In this document: piece after piece, positions 1 to 12,300 of the stretch
Numbering within the stretch: position 1 is the first letter of the stretch
Layout: each line of letters opens with the position of its first letter
The notes under the pieces: generated by a model
Told to the model about the DNA's origin: nothing
The model's input: only the letters and a program-made list of their open reading frames with translations
Databases searched by the model: none
DNA from: Oryzias latipes
Lineage: Eukaryota; Chordata; Actinopteri; Beloniformes; Adrianichthyidae
NCBI RefSeq assembly: GCF_002234675.1
Contig: NC_019870.2
Span: 5,092,485 to 5,156,484 of the forward strand
Length of the DNA stretch: 64,000 bases
Reading direction: 5' to 3'
Translations under genes and position numbers: made by a program

Positions 1-199
1 TAAAAAAAACGGATTCCGGAAAAAACGAAGAAACCTCAGGGGTGCCCACATGAAGGAGGGATACTCCCCCAGGACGGACAGGCGATTTACCAGAACTCTT
101 AGAGAAGAATTAACTTATCTAAATCTACAACTACACATTTAAAGTCCAGCAGACGAGCTTCATCCAGCCGGAGTTGGGGGGACAGTCAGGGGCGCGAGT

Positions 200-545
200 C
201 GAGCCGGAGACAGGATCCACACCCAGGTGTGGGAGCAGGAGCATAGACGAGGTACACGGTCAGGTACAGAGCAGCCCCCTCACACCCCCAAGCTAACATT
301 AACGGTGTACCAAAAATGGCGAGCAATATTGGAGCTATCCAGATGTAGAGTTTTGGGTCAGATGCCAGCTCAGACAAGGAGAACCAACACCTACATGGTT
401 GTATTTGTCTGCAAATGGATGCAGGGAGCTTGTCTGTTGTAGTTCCTGCTTCACCAATACAATTCTTTTTTCAAACGGCCTTTTTCGTTTTGCTCCCACA
501 ACGATTTCTTTAGAAAAAAACTGAGTATTGCTATTTAAAGTTTTC
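200..545 (+). repeat. TTAA-family element, copy 1 (with P2X7-like exon remnant)
   Basis: Inside an rtkn intron. From about 270 it shares the string CCCCTCACACCCCCAA..CTAACATTAAC, then an ATG followed by SNIGAIQ in frame, then a stop at the tenth codon. It continues through the CAGACAAGGA and GGATGCA blocks seen in the other copies and ends near the 'ACTGAGTATT' block. The ends are degraded. Confidence 0.6.
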
Positions 546-704
546 ATTTCTGTCCTAAAAACCAGACAAACAGCAAAAACGCGTTAAAAACATAAAAAAC
601 ACAAATCTCAAAAACCAAAATTGAATCAGAGCCAATTAAGTGACTTACTGTATTTTTTTAACCATAAAACCCCCTTAAAATCTTTGAATTAGTTTAATGC
701 TCAC

Positions 705-3317
705 ACTGGAGACTGCTCAAGAGAGGATGAATATCCAGGCCTCCCATCGCCTCCAACAGATCCACACCCAGCTGCGGACTCAAACGCAGCTCGGATCTTC
801 TTTCCTGACGAGTATCCCAATGAGCCTCCCAGGAAAGTGCCTTTCTTGATGGCCAGAACCGCCGGGGAGGCGTCCTCGACCACACAGCTGCTGTACAGCT
901 CCACACGGAGCTGGAACTCTGGGCCCACCTCGTCGCTGCGCACAGACATTTCCACTCGGTTGAGATGAACCTCGACTTCTCTAAAAAAACTTACAGGTAA
1001 TGAAGGAACTTACAATATGATGGGCTCTTCAAAACAGATGTCTGTCAAAGTCCTGTCCACCATCACGATGTCAGTGTCGTGGATTTCTGAGTCACACCAC
1101 AGAAGGCAGAACACGGCACAGCGATGGAGCTCTGAAAAGACAGAAAAACACTTTTTGACGTTTACTTTTCCTCATTGTTCAGTGCTTTATGTCTATAATT
1201 ATTTAAGAGTTCAACAGTCTGCTGTACCTCCTTTGTTTTTAAAGTACTCTGAGTCTTTCCACATGAGGGGAAACCGCAAATCTAGAAAGCACAAATCGTG
1301 ATCGCAGAAATTTTAAACAAAACTTTAAAAAAATGAAAGGAAACATGTTTAGACTTTGCTGACCTGAAAGCGCAACTTTTCCAGTGCATGGTGCAGCATC
1401 CTCTGCAGATCTGGAGGGTTATAGTTCAACTTTTGATCAACTTTTAGAATTTTCATTTGAAAAAAAAAAACAACTGGCATTTCAAAAGATGGGATCACTT
1501 GATGGCATGAAATGATGGAAAAAAGGAGGTAAAATGCGGAAAAATATGCTTTTACAAAGTTTAAAGACCCACTTTGATGAAAATTTTGTGTTATTGCTGT
1601 TTTTAACATGATCTTGCAGCATTTTTCTGATGCTGAAATATAAAGAAAACTACCCTTACAAAAAAAGCATTCCTGAGTCTTTATTATATTTTGTATTCAT
1701 TTAATTTATGTTACCATTTATTTTGTTTATTTTTTTGTAATTCTTTGTATTATTATATGTATTTTTTACTATTATTTTATTTTCTATTTATAATAATAAT
1801 AATATTAATTGCTATTATTATTATTATTGTTGTTGTTGTTATTATTATTAATAATAATAATATAATGACGATTATTGTTATTATTATTATTATTAATTTA
1901 TTGTTGTTATTAATTTCTTTTCATTGTTTTTTAATAATCTTTTTTTTCTTTATTTACAATTTTACAATTATTTATATAATTGTTGCAAATTAGTAGCAGA
2001 CAAAAAAATGCAGTTTAAAGAAGATTGTACAGTGTTTGTGATGTAAAGTTTGTAAAACAGAGGTGAAAAGAGGGAAAGGGGGGCGGGTTGCTCCATGTCA
2101 ATAGCCCCACCTACAACTCAGAGGCAAACTCCTGATGCCCTGCAGAAACTATGTCCTACAAAAAAAAATAAAAGACCACTGTGGACGCTTTAAAAATAGA
2201 TTAAAAGGTGATAAAAAAAAAAAAGAAGTGGGTCTTGAACAGTTTCTTCCTCTTCACAAAGACTTCGTACACCTTTGTTTAGCCTCACATTCAACGAGTC
2301 TGGATCCCCATCTGACCTGAGTCCGGCCCGCTCCAGGATCTGCGCTTTCCGGATCTTCTGCAGCTGGCTGAGCAGAGCCAGAATGCGGGCGTTGCAGGTC
2401 AGCAGACTCTTGGAGGCCTCCAGGGCCTGATCCTTTTGGGAACAGGCAGCCAGAAGTTTACTGGCCCCTTCCCGCATCCGCACCTCCCTTTCAATCTGCT
2501 GCAGCACCTTGCCATCCTGCAGGAAATTTGTAGAGGACAGCAAAGGTTTCAGCTTCTGTGTGACCCGATAAAAACATCATGACCCTGCTTGTGTCAAACT
2601 CTTTCACCAAAAAAGAAAAAGAAAAACCGTCTAACTCCAAAATCAATCTATCAATTTATTATTTGTATAGCACTCGTAAAAGTAGAGGCAACCAAAGTCC
2701 TTAACATCAAATCAAATAAAATCATTAAACAATGGGATAATAAACAATAAAAATAAAAGAATAGAATCAATTAAGCAATAAAAGAAAAATTTAACGAGTT
2801 GCAGAGGTAAATACAGTTAATTTAGGCATGGTTTAAAATTCTGGGTTTTCTCCAGGTGTTGCCTAATCCCATCATTTAAAAGGAACAAATCCCATCATTG
2901 TTGTCTAAAACCATTTTACACATTTCCTAATGAACATGTGGATTCCGGTTTATTTCAGAAAGCTCAGCTTTAGGGATCAGAACACGTTACATAACTCTGC
3001 TCCCTTTTCTGAGCACAGGCTGTGCTGCATTGTTTGAAATCGTAAACATTAGAGTCTGTCATTTCAAATGAACTTCTTCACTGCAGTATGGAAAAGTACA
3101 GAATTCAAGGAAATTCAATTTTTTTTTGGGGGGGGGTTTGATCAGCAACCTTTTCCTCAACAATTATCAGAAAAAGACAAGAAAAACTTGTTTTAAAGCT
3201 AATTTACATCAAAAATTCTAAAAACAAAAGCTAATGGTATAAAGCGAGTGTACTCGCTGTGGTGAACTGCAGCCGACAAACTCCTCTCCTCTCACTGACC
3301 TGTGCGGCGTCGTTCAT
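705..3317 (-). CDS. rtkn: Rhotekin, 5' part of gene (exons 1-5; runs off left edge)
   Basis: Rhotekin is a RhoA-GTP effector whose N-terminal HR1 coiled coil binds the GTPase; the anillin-homology and PH regions that follow lie beyond the window. Exons read on the minus strand: 3317-3300 (ATG, six codons), 2516-2273, 1281-1228, 1131-1014, and about 935 to 705. Splice phases agree across all joins. Exon 2 carries the HR1 motif EVRMREGASKLLAACSQ. Exon 3 gives LRFPLMWKDSEYFKNKG, and exon 4 gives HRCAVF and DRTLTDICFE. Exon 5 gives GPEFQLRVELYSSC and a SSGKKIRA segment. These match the family closely, and RTKN better than RTKN2 from memory. The first exon is very short and could be one of several alternative first exons. 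The last donor is unclear (707 or 705). Confidence 0.8.
1559..2237 (-). repeat. TTAA-family element, copy 2 (core lost, filled by ATT microsatellite)
   Basis: The left end reads TTTAAAGACCCACTTTGATG and the right end AGAAGTGGGTCTTGA, the inverted ends of the family. The outer blocks (CATTTTTCTGATG near 1620 and TGCAGAAACTATGTCCTA near 2140) are present. The P2X7-like core is missing and the middle is an ATT/TTA-rich run. The element lies in the rtkn intron between exons 2 and 3. Confidence 0.6.
1740..1990. repeat. ATT/TTA/TTG simple repeat
   Basis: About 250 bases of imperfect TTA, ATT and TTG triplets. A 100-codon frame through it is low-complexity Ile/Leu/Asn and is not a gene. Confidence 0.85.
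2640..2850. repeat. Retroposon 3'-tail-like fragment
   Basis: AATCTATCAATTTATTATTTGTATAGCAC followed by CAAATCAAATAAAATCATTAA. This resembles the 3' tail that ends many fish LINEs (a TTTATTTATATAGC-type motif). It lies in the first rtkn intron, and a similar fragment sits near 54.1 kb. Confidence 0.45.
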
Positions 3318-5977
3318 GGTCCTCCTCTGCAGAGCTGCTGGGGTTCTGTTCCGGTCTCTGCACAGTCAGGCAGTTTGCTGAATGAAGGAGCTAATCCCAC
3401 AGGTGACTGGAACTGGATTTAGAACAGATTTGCAGACCGAGCAGCTAGTTACTCAACAGAGATCAAAACACTCTTAAGCCTCCATACATGAGGAGCTTTA
3501 GACTCCAATACTTTTTTCTCCAAAGCTCCCATACAGTACCAAATGTTGATCTGATTTGTACTTTTAGATCATAAATAAAATTAAAGGATTGTACTTATTT
3601 TAGGCACACGTTTCTTTTTGTGCATTTATAGCATAAACATGACTGGTTTATAATAACTACCTAAAACAATGAAAAGTTAAATTAAGCATAGTAGGGGTCT
3701 TTTTTTAACAAAATTTACATTTGAGTCAATATTTCATGTATTGTATATGTACATGTGCAAAAGTCTATTTATGATTAAAAGAATTTAGAATGGCACCATT
3801 TATCTAAGTGTATTATTTTTAATTTTTCCAATCAAGTCATGACTAATCATTGTGTGTGTGTATCTATTTATCTTTTATTTGTCTTCTTTTGTTTTTAGTA
3901 CTTGAAATAAATCAATTCTAAATCCAAACGGTGGAAGAAAACCTATATTAAGTCTCAAATGTTTATGTGGAAGATGGATTAAAGGTCAGAATGAGTCAGA
4001 TCTGATGTTTAAATAAGGTTAATTCGCTGTATAGAAAAGCCCAAATGCTTTTGTATGACTTCCATTCAGCTTTTAATACATCTGTAAAAGCTACTGTGGA
4101 AAGCCTTTTTTAAAGTTACAGCGCAATGTGTTATCGTGATCCCACTAATCTATTGCTCATAAAATCCAAATGACTCACATTTTCTGACTTTTATAAAATT
4201 ATAGATGTTATTCAATGATAAAACCACAGAAAAGCTATACACTGGGAGGGAAAATGGGCTTTAAATTGGCTTTAAAAGTCTGAAATGTCATTCTATGGGT
4301 GTGCAAACCGCAAAAACTAGCGTTTGTTTCACTATGTGGAGTTAAACTACAGAATAGTTTACATGGAATTGAAGAGGTCTTCAAATAAAGAGTTTTAAAA
4401 TCAATTTAAGAAAAAAATCTATTAGGAATTTGACTCATGAGGAAGTTTAACTTCTGAATTTTGGAATCTTGGTTCCATAAAGTCGATATGCTACTTAGTA
4501 AAGTTATTTATTAATAGAGACTGAAATATGAGTATGTGTTTAACACTTCTTATAATAATGGTATATTAACATGTATGCATTTTGTCTCCAGAAAACATGA
4601 AATTATAGAACGAAAGTGAGATGACTTGTTGGATTAAAAGTTCCTACTTTTACAGAACAATCTGAGGTAGAAACTTGGCGGCACTAGTTATACATTTATT
4701 TTTGCTTTGTTTCATTTTAGTACTTCTCTTTAAGAAAAAAGGATGTTAAAATACAAAAATAACTAATTGTATTTTCTTAAAGCAAAGTATAATCACTTAT
4801 AGCAGCTTTATACTTCAAACTATTTTTCTCACTTACTTTTTAAAAGTTTTTAATTTGATTTCTATTTAATTTTCTTTTTTGCTAAAACATCTTTTAACTG
4901 ACCTGTTGTTAATAACAAAAAATTTAACAACAAATGAAGTTTATTGGATTTCAGGAAAATGTAATTATCTGCAGAAATAATTTGTGCGCGACGCAGCAGC
5001 ACCCCCTACTGGCTGAGATGTGTAACTGTAATCGAAAGATCTCAATAGTTACATCAGTTTATTTAATAAATTTACAGTTGAAATAGCTTTATTGTTTGTG
5101 AAGCCTGTGTGTTGCATTATGATAAAGTAACAAAAAGATAACAGGAAATATAATTTCTTTCAAGTTCAATAAAATAAGTATTTAACCTGCAGTATCTCAA
5201 CCTATTGATCTACAAAAAAACAAACACTTTTATAGATCAAGGAGGTATTGCTTTCGATTATTACAGTGTAACATTTGAATTACATTCATCTAAAATGTTA
5301 TTTTAATTATTTTACACTGCAGAACCAATTTCTGTACAACTGAAACATTTTTTCCTTCATATTGATGGTACAAGTACTGGTTTAGATATTCTCTTATGAC
5401 AACCAGCTTTGAGTTATTGTGAGAGAATTTATTTTTAAAATAATCATTGAACTTCCACTTGTTTTTAAATAATTAAGCCTAATCGTTTAATGCATGTTTC
5501 AGTCTCTACAGTTATAAATTAAATATAAAGAAACACATAAAAAAGTCAAATAAAATACCCAATCAAGTGTTTATCTTGATTTATTGTAAACCACTAACTG
5601 TTACTCGTCAACCATTCATGGAAACATCCATAAATTCACCTTTGATGGAGTTTGCTTAACTAAATAAAATTATGTACACAAGAGGGTTGTATAAAGCTGT
5701 ACACAATTTAGAAAGTGGCATCAAGTACAAAATGAAACACACAACATATTTACATTTTCACAGTTGAGTAAAATTTGGGGCTGAACTGAAACATTCAGCT
5801 GCCGCCGCTTTAGCTTTCAAACTTTAGCATTTATCGTCTAAGTGCATTTTCAAAAAGCACTGATTTCAACTCCAAAACAAATCCAAAGTGCCAGTGGGGG
5901 GGGGGAATGTATTGGACTATAAAAACATCACAACTAAGACTAAAAAACAGGAGCTTCTTTAAATGAGAATCCGATGT
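3318..5977. other. Spacer between rtkn 5' end and bdp1 3' end
   Basis: AT-rich DNA with no recognisable coding exon. The part next to 3318 should hold the rtkn 5' UTR and promoter. The part above 5580 is the probable bdp1 3' UTR: a minus-strand AATAAA lies at 5585-5580, about 390 nt past the bdp1 stop. I see nothing else I can support. Confidence 0.6.
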
Positions 5978-7270
5978 TCATGACTCATCCACTTCTGTGA
6001 AAATGTCACTAATGAAGTACTGCGACACGCTGGTGGGCTCCTCCTCTGCTGAGCTGATCTCAGCACAGCCTTCCTGCAAAGATCAACACAAACCCAAATG
6101 AGAGAAAAGAAATGACATGTTTTTAGCCGCTTGTTACCGTCTTACCCGGGCGGTGCGGAGGGTGGAGCTGGGAGTTGAGGTGCCGGGTGTGTGGTCGGCG
6201 GTGGGTCTGGACTGCGACCCCACAGGAGCTGAACGGACTTTGGTTGGTGCGGCATCTTCACGTGACGCAGAAGCTGCTTTCTTAGCAGACGTCTTCCCCT
6301 TCGCAGCAGGGGAATCGCTGGGTGACGTTTTTGATTCATGGGAAACGTCTTTTGCTTTTCTGTAAGTGAAAGAAAAACTAGATCTTAACAGGTAATATCA
6401 TTGACAAATTGTTAATATATAAAAAAATCCCTTACCTAGTCTGATGACCGCTTCTGTTACTTTTTTTGGAGCCCAAACTGCTGTCAGATTTCTTCAAATT
6501 TTTCCCTTTTTTACAACTTCGTGGGTCATAAGCGGCTTCAGCGTCACTTCTCTGGCTGACGGTAGCTTCAGCTTTAGTTCTTCTTCTCCTTGTTGAAATA
6601 GCTGCTAAAAAGAGGCAATAAAAATAAATACAGAAAAATAAAATGTTTATTATTATAAGCATTTGAAAGAAAAATGTTCTGAATACCTTTATTCTCAGCT
6701 GCTGCGTCCGTCTCTCTGGCAACAAAGGTGTCCAGACTTTCTGCAGGTTTTTCTGGTTTAAAACGTTAAAAACCGTAAGACTCAACAATAAGGCATAAAA
6801 AAATGAAAAAAACAGGAAAAAAAATAAAAATTTGATCAACCAGCTCACTTTGTGGAGGATCACCCTGCAGCCACAGTAAATCTGGCCCAATCACATAGTT
6901 TCAGACTCGACCCGGTATCCGATATTTTTTTTTTATTACTTTGATCGGCGCGGTATATTTCAAGCTTATTCTTTAAAATAAATGCCCTACTAGAAGTGTG
7001 CAGGTCATGAACGGATCACGGCCTTTTACTGCCGTAAAGCGCAGCTCTAGTTTCAGCAGGAGGCTCACAAAACCAGTTTGGTAAAATTGGCAAGATATTC
7101 ATCGGTTCAGACTTACTGACTCAATAACTCTTCTAATAAACGTTTAAGCCAACAGCTTATCTTGTGTTTAGTCCTCATGCAAACAATGACCTACAAAGGT
7201 ATTTCTAAAGAAAAAGGTCAGCCTTTTGTGGGTATTGTATGTGTTTCATAATTTTGTTTATGTGTGAAAG

Positions 7271-7311
<41 letters not shown>

Positions 7312-9339
7312 TATATATGTAGCACTTTGAGCGACATGAGTATGCAAAGTGTTATAAATAAAGTTTGATTTGATTTGCAGCTTCACCTTCAGATGCAGAA
7401 CTTGTTTCTGCACTTTTTGTAGAGACGCCAGAGACGGACTTCTCTCCTGCTGCTGCTGTGGAACTCTCTCCAGAATCCCTACACAGGGGAGAAGGTTGTA
7501 AGCTCCGACGGCAGATGAAACAAACTCCATTCGGCCGAAGGGGGCAGCAGCAGCACTAACCACGGCCGCAGCGTGACAGCATCTGCGACGGGGTGATGGG
7601 GCGGCTTCTCGGCCACGCTGGTTACCGCCTCCTCCCCCGGGATCTCCATCAGAGAAAGGACGAAGAACGGTTCATCCGGATCTGAAGGCACCTGCTCGGG
7701 CAGCACTGACAAAAAAAATTAAAATAAAAAGAGAAGGCGTTTAACGGAAACACTTCAAACAAAGCCGCGGCGGTAGAAGAACGACTTACTCTCCATCAGA
7801 AGCGGATAAGTGTGGATCCCCTCCGGATTTAAAGCAGACGTATTCTGGGGTTTAAGGAATCAAAGGGAGACAGTTGAGGAAAGGTAGCAGCAGATTTGAA
7901 ACTCCGCCTCAGATCAAAGCGGTAACTTAATGCAGGGTTTTGTTGGTTCGATACACCTTTTTTACCACAAGTGTTCCAAATGTGAACATTTCAGACACTG
8001 ATGATCTGAAAACAACATGAAGTACTTCAACCTCAAAGGTCACCGCAGGATTTTCTTTAATATTTCAGTGCTTAAGCACCTTTTATGCCATTTTAAAAAT
8101 GTTAACTTTTGAATATAAAATGCAAATATTTAAAGAGCTGTAATGAAATCTGAACAAAAACTAGTAAATTCCTCTTTTTTTTAGAGAAAAATACAATTTT
8201 AACTAATGGATAAATGGAAGAATTGCTCTTAACGGCTAGCATTAACTGTTTACAAAGTTATCCTGATGAATATAAAATATATATTTCTTTGTAAAAGCTG
8301 CTGTTTTGTATTTTCAACTTGTTTTTTCTCACCCTTTGCTTTAATTCCTCAATTTACAGTTTCAATTCAGATTTTATGTTTTCCTAGTTGAGCCTAATTT
8401 TACGTGGGGCGGGGCTTTGAGCCCACTGGCTTCTAGAGACACGATTGACATTGGAAACGTAGGTTATGTTGACGTCAGTTCAGCTATAGAACAGTGACTG
8501 TTGTCGGCGCCTCCCATATTATCCCTCCTCTGATGTACCAAACTTTGGAAGATCTTCATCACTGCTACTGAACGCCACAACAGAGGAGGGATGACTCAGG
8601 CGGCGCCAACAACAGGCGATGTTCTGGAGCGGAAATGATGTCACCATAATCTCTATCACCCGATGTCAATGTCCTGGTAGCCACTGGGTTAAAAGCCCTG
8701 ACCTTATGCATATTTAATGTAAAGATTTAGTTGATCAAAGCATTTTAAAATAATGCATAAAGCCCATAAGAATTGTTTGCCACACAATATGCAAATAAGA
8801 TTAAAAAAAACAGATTAGAGTTTAAAAGGAAACGAGATTTTCTCTTCGCCAAAATTCAGAACAAAAACATGAAATAAGGGTTTCAATTCAAGAAGTCCGG
8901 AGATGAAACAATCCAAAACAATCAAATTAAAAAAGCCAAATTATCTTCAAATAACTTGTTAGAAATGAATTGCTAAGACTGAGTGACGTATTATTATCTC
9001 ACTTGCGTGGATGACACTTCTTGAGAAGCAGGATCTAGACAGGACGATTTGTCTCTCGTCTCATCAATGTCTCCACCTACTGGCCATCGACTGCCAGGGC
9101 GAGGCTCCAACGCAGCTGTCCTCGAGCTAGTGCCAGAATCTATGGAAAAGAAGAAAATATTCATAATTTTGGAGTTCATAAAGTTGTTTATCCCAGCTTT
9201 AGCCATTCAATTTAGCAGAATCAAACCTGCATCCGTCTGTCTGCGCTGTGCAAGACTGCTGCACGTGATGTTGGGAGGTTGAGGAGCTTTATTTGACGTC
9301 TCAGAAGAGTCAGCTGCTTCTGATTCAGCAGAATCAATA
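5978..9339 (-). CDS. bdp1: bdp1 C-terminal exons 20-28
   Basis: Nine small exons in one consistent frame. They include LNPEGIHTYPLLMES (exon 22) and DPDEPFFVLSLMEIPGEE (exon 23), a conserved C-terminal BDP1 block, then basic segments (RRRRTKAEA, KKGKNLKKSD) and the terminal block ending at the stop at 5978. Exon 23 uses a GTG|GTTAGT donor; reading on instead reaches a shadow frame. A poly(A) signal lies near 5580. Confidence 0.85.
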
Positions 9340-12300
9340 CTTTAAAAGAATAGAAGAACATCATTACTGGATTAAATCCACATTTTCAGTATATGTCAGC
9401 ATGAACCTTCTTGAGGGCAGAAGGTCACGGTTACCTTTGGGTTGAGGAGTGTCCCTCTGCACTGACCGACCTGGCTTTGGAGGTTGATGTACAACCGACT
9501 TGTGTTGAGACCTTAGCATCCACAGCTGCAGATGAATCTATCAAGTCCCTCTCAGCTGGACCTTCACTGTCCATTTTTTCTCCACCTGGTTCCATCTCCA
9601 CTGATGTCTTAAGGCCACTTGGAGGTGTGGAAGTTTCACCTGAAGGTTTGGAACCGTCACCTGGCTGAACTTTTCGCCGCGAAGCTCGACTGGATGATTC
9701 TAGATTAGGTTTGGGTCTGACTCTGGAAAGCCTTGGTCTTCTCTGAAGAAGATTTTGCTCTGAATTGGAGACTTGTTCAACATTTGTCTTGCACTCGGAG
9801 GTTGATTCCTCTACAAATTTATGAGATGGGCTCAATTCGACAAACGGTTCCGCAACTGAACTTTTGATTTTATGAGAAGTCAACACAAACTGACCATCTT
9901 CTTTTGATGTTGAGCGGTCAGAAGATTTGGAGATGGAGATCTGAGGTTGCTCCACAGATTTAGAGATGGAGATCTGAGGTTGCTCCACAGATTTAGAAAT
10001 AGAGATCTGAGGTTGCTCCACAGATTTAGAGATGGAGATCTGAGGTTGCTCCACAGATTTAGAGATGGAGATCTGAGGTTGCTCCACAGATTTAGAAATA
10101 GAGATCTGTGGTTGCTCCATAGATTTGGAGGTGGAGATCTGTGGTTGCTTCATAGCGAGCGTGAGTTGGACTGGCTCTTTAGGGACTTCGGGTTTAGATT
10201 TAGCGCCTTTTGATGTCACAGGGAGGTTTGGTTTAGGTTTCTGAAAACGCCTCCTCTTGGATTGAGACGTAGATGCAGCTTCAGCCTCTTCACCAACATG
10301 TTGCTTGGTTCCTGATGCAGCAAGATGGAGCTTCTGCCCCACAAAGGACACTTCTCCCTCTTCTGCTTCTTCACATGCTAAATTTCTCACCTCAACAAAA
10401 GAGGATATTTCCTCAATTTTTCCAGTGGTCTGATCTTCATTGGGAACTTCAGAGATGTTCTGGTTTCCTGCAGCTTTCTCAGCAGATGTTTGTTCAATCA
10501 AGTCTTGTTCAAATTGAGTTTCACTCAAATCTTTTTCCTTTGGGTCATTTATGGTTGGTGTTCCAATTCTTGCCGTTCTTGATTTATTTGGTAAATTCGG
10601 TTTGGGGCGAATTTTCTGTAATCTCCTAAACTTAGCGTTTGACTCAGCTTCTTCTGAACACGCCTGTGCAGATAAATGCCGAACATCTGGTGACTTCCCA
10701 ACCGGAGATGCTTCCTCTCTCATCTCAGAGGCCGATTCCTGGTCTGCAGATGTTTGTTCTTCCAGCAGGACTTGACAGATGTTCTGTTTCTTTGGAGCAC
10801 TGCAACCTGTTGTGGCTGCATCCGTGTCCGCCGGATCTACATGTCCAGGATGTTTCTCTTCTGTAGGGAATTCAGTCTGGGACTGTTCTGAACCTGAAGC
10901 AGAATTGGAGATGCTGCTGTTTTCTGGTTCAAACTTTTTGCAGGATTCAGAACTTTGTGCTGATTCTTTTGAGATCTGAGGTCTCAATCTTGCAGGTCTT
11001 GAGGTTTTTGTCAAGTTGGGTTTGGGTTTAATTTTTGATAATCTGTTCCTCACTGATAAACAAGAAGATGCAACTTCAGAACCTTGTTTGACGGCTGGAG
11101 GCCCTGCAACAGATGAAGTTGGATCCAAACCCAGCTTTGGTGCCTCTGGAACTCTTGAATCAGTTGGTTCAATATGAGATTTTAGGTTTTTATCAGAGAA
11201 CTCCGTCGGAGATTCTTCAACTCTGGCAATACCAATCTGGACTTCAGGGAAGTTCTGGTTCTCTGTGGTGCTCTGATCTGATATTTCTGCAATCATATCA
11301 ATCGAATCCAGTTCAGTTAATTCCCTTTGCTCTTCATTTGAAGAAGAGTCTGTTAATGGAGTGGATGTTGAGTCTAAAGTCATAATAGGCTGTACTGTTG
11401 AAGAAGGAACAGTTTCAGGTTGACTGTCCAAAGACAGGGTTGCTTCCACCAATGACATGGCATCTTCACGGACTTTGGGTTCTATTATGGAACTTGAGTT
11501 TTTATCCTGTGAATCTTTTGAGAATTTGGACCTCAGAACTCTTGATGTCTGTACCAGGTTTGGTTTGGGTTTACGTTTTTGGATTTGACCCTTCTTCCTT
11601 TCATCAGATGCACTTGGTTCCTCTTCTGGACCAGATGTCAGCTTCTCTGCTGCTGCTGCTGAAGGCTTTCCACTTTTTCCTGGCTCCACATTTGACTGTA
11701 GCCCAAAACAGTATGACAGATTTTCTGGAGCTGATTCAGACGTTGCTCCTTTATCTCTCATGGTTTGCTCCTTACATGGCTCAGGCTGATCTTCACAGGG
11801 ATTTGGGCTTTCTTTGGTGCTCTGGTCTGTTGATACATTGGGGTCTACAAATCCAGCCTCTCTCCGTGTGTCTTCATTTACAGAGAGATCCAGTTCCTGT
11901 TCTGGTTCCACCTTCTTTCTGAAATCAGGTCCTTCACCTGGAAACAAGTATTTTTGCGTAGCTTCTTCAGTGGTTTGAGGTCTTGCAGCTCTTGATGTTT
12001 GAAGGTTTGGTTTGATTTTTGACAGTCGATCTCTCTTTGTCTGACCTGTTGGCAAAGATTTTTCCTCTTTTTGCATGACTGCCAACTCTTCTACAGACTT
12101 ATTTAAAGAAGCTGAATTTTCACTTTCAATAAAATCCAAATGTAGCCCTTGTTGTGGTTCTGGTTCTGTGACCTCACAGGCCTTTAAAACTGGATCTTCA
12201 ACACGGGATGCTGCACTTTCTTTTGTTAAATCAGGAATTGACGGTGCATCTCCAGTTGCCTGCTCCAAACTGGACTCGATGGAGAGATTCTGGGTTTTTG

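Noticed and set aside
1691-1993. 100-codon frame
   Set aside because: Translation of an ATT/TTA simple repeat.
9920-10152. CRISPR-like regular repeats
   Set aside because: Units are contiguous without spacers, 33 bp and in frame with an exon of a vertebrate gene.
11398-11922. 174-codon plus-strand frame rich in Leu/Trp/Phe
   Set aside because: Antisense shadow of the bdp1 giant exon.
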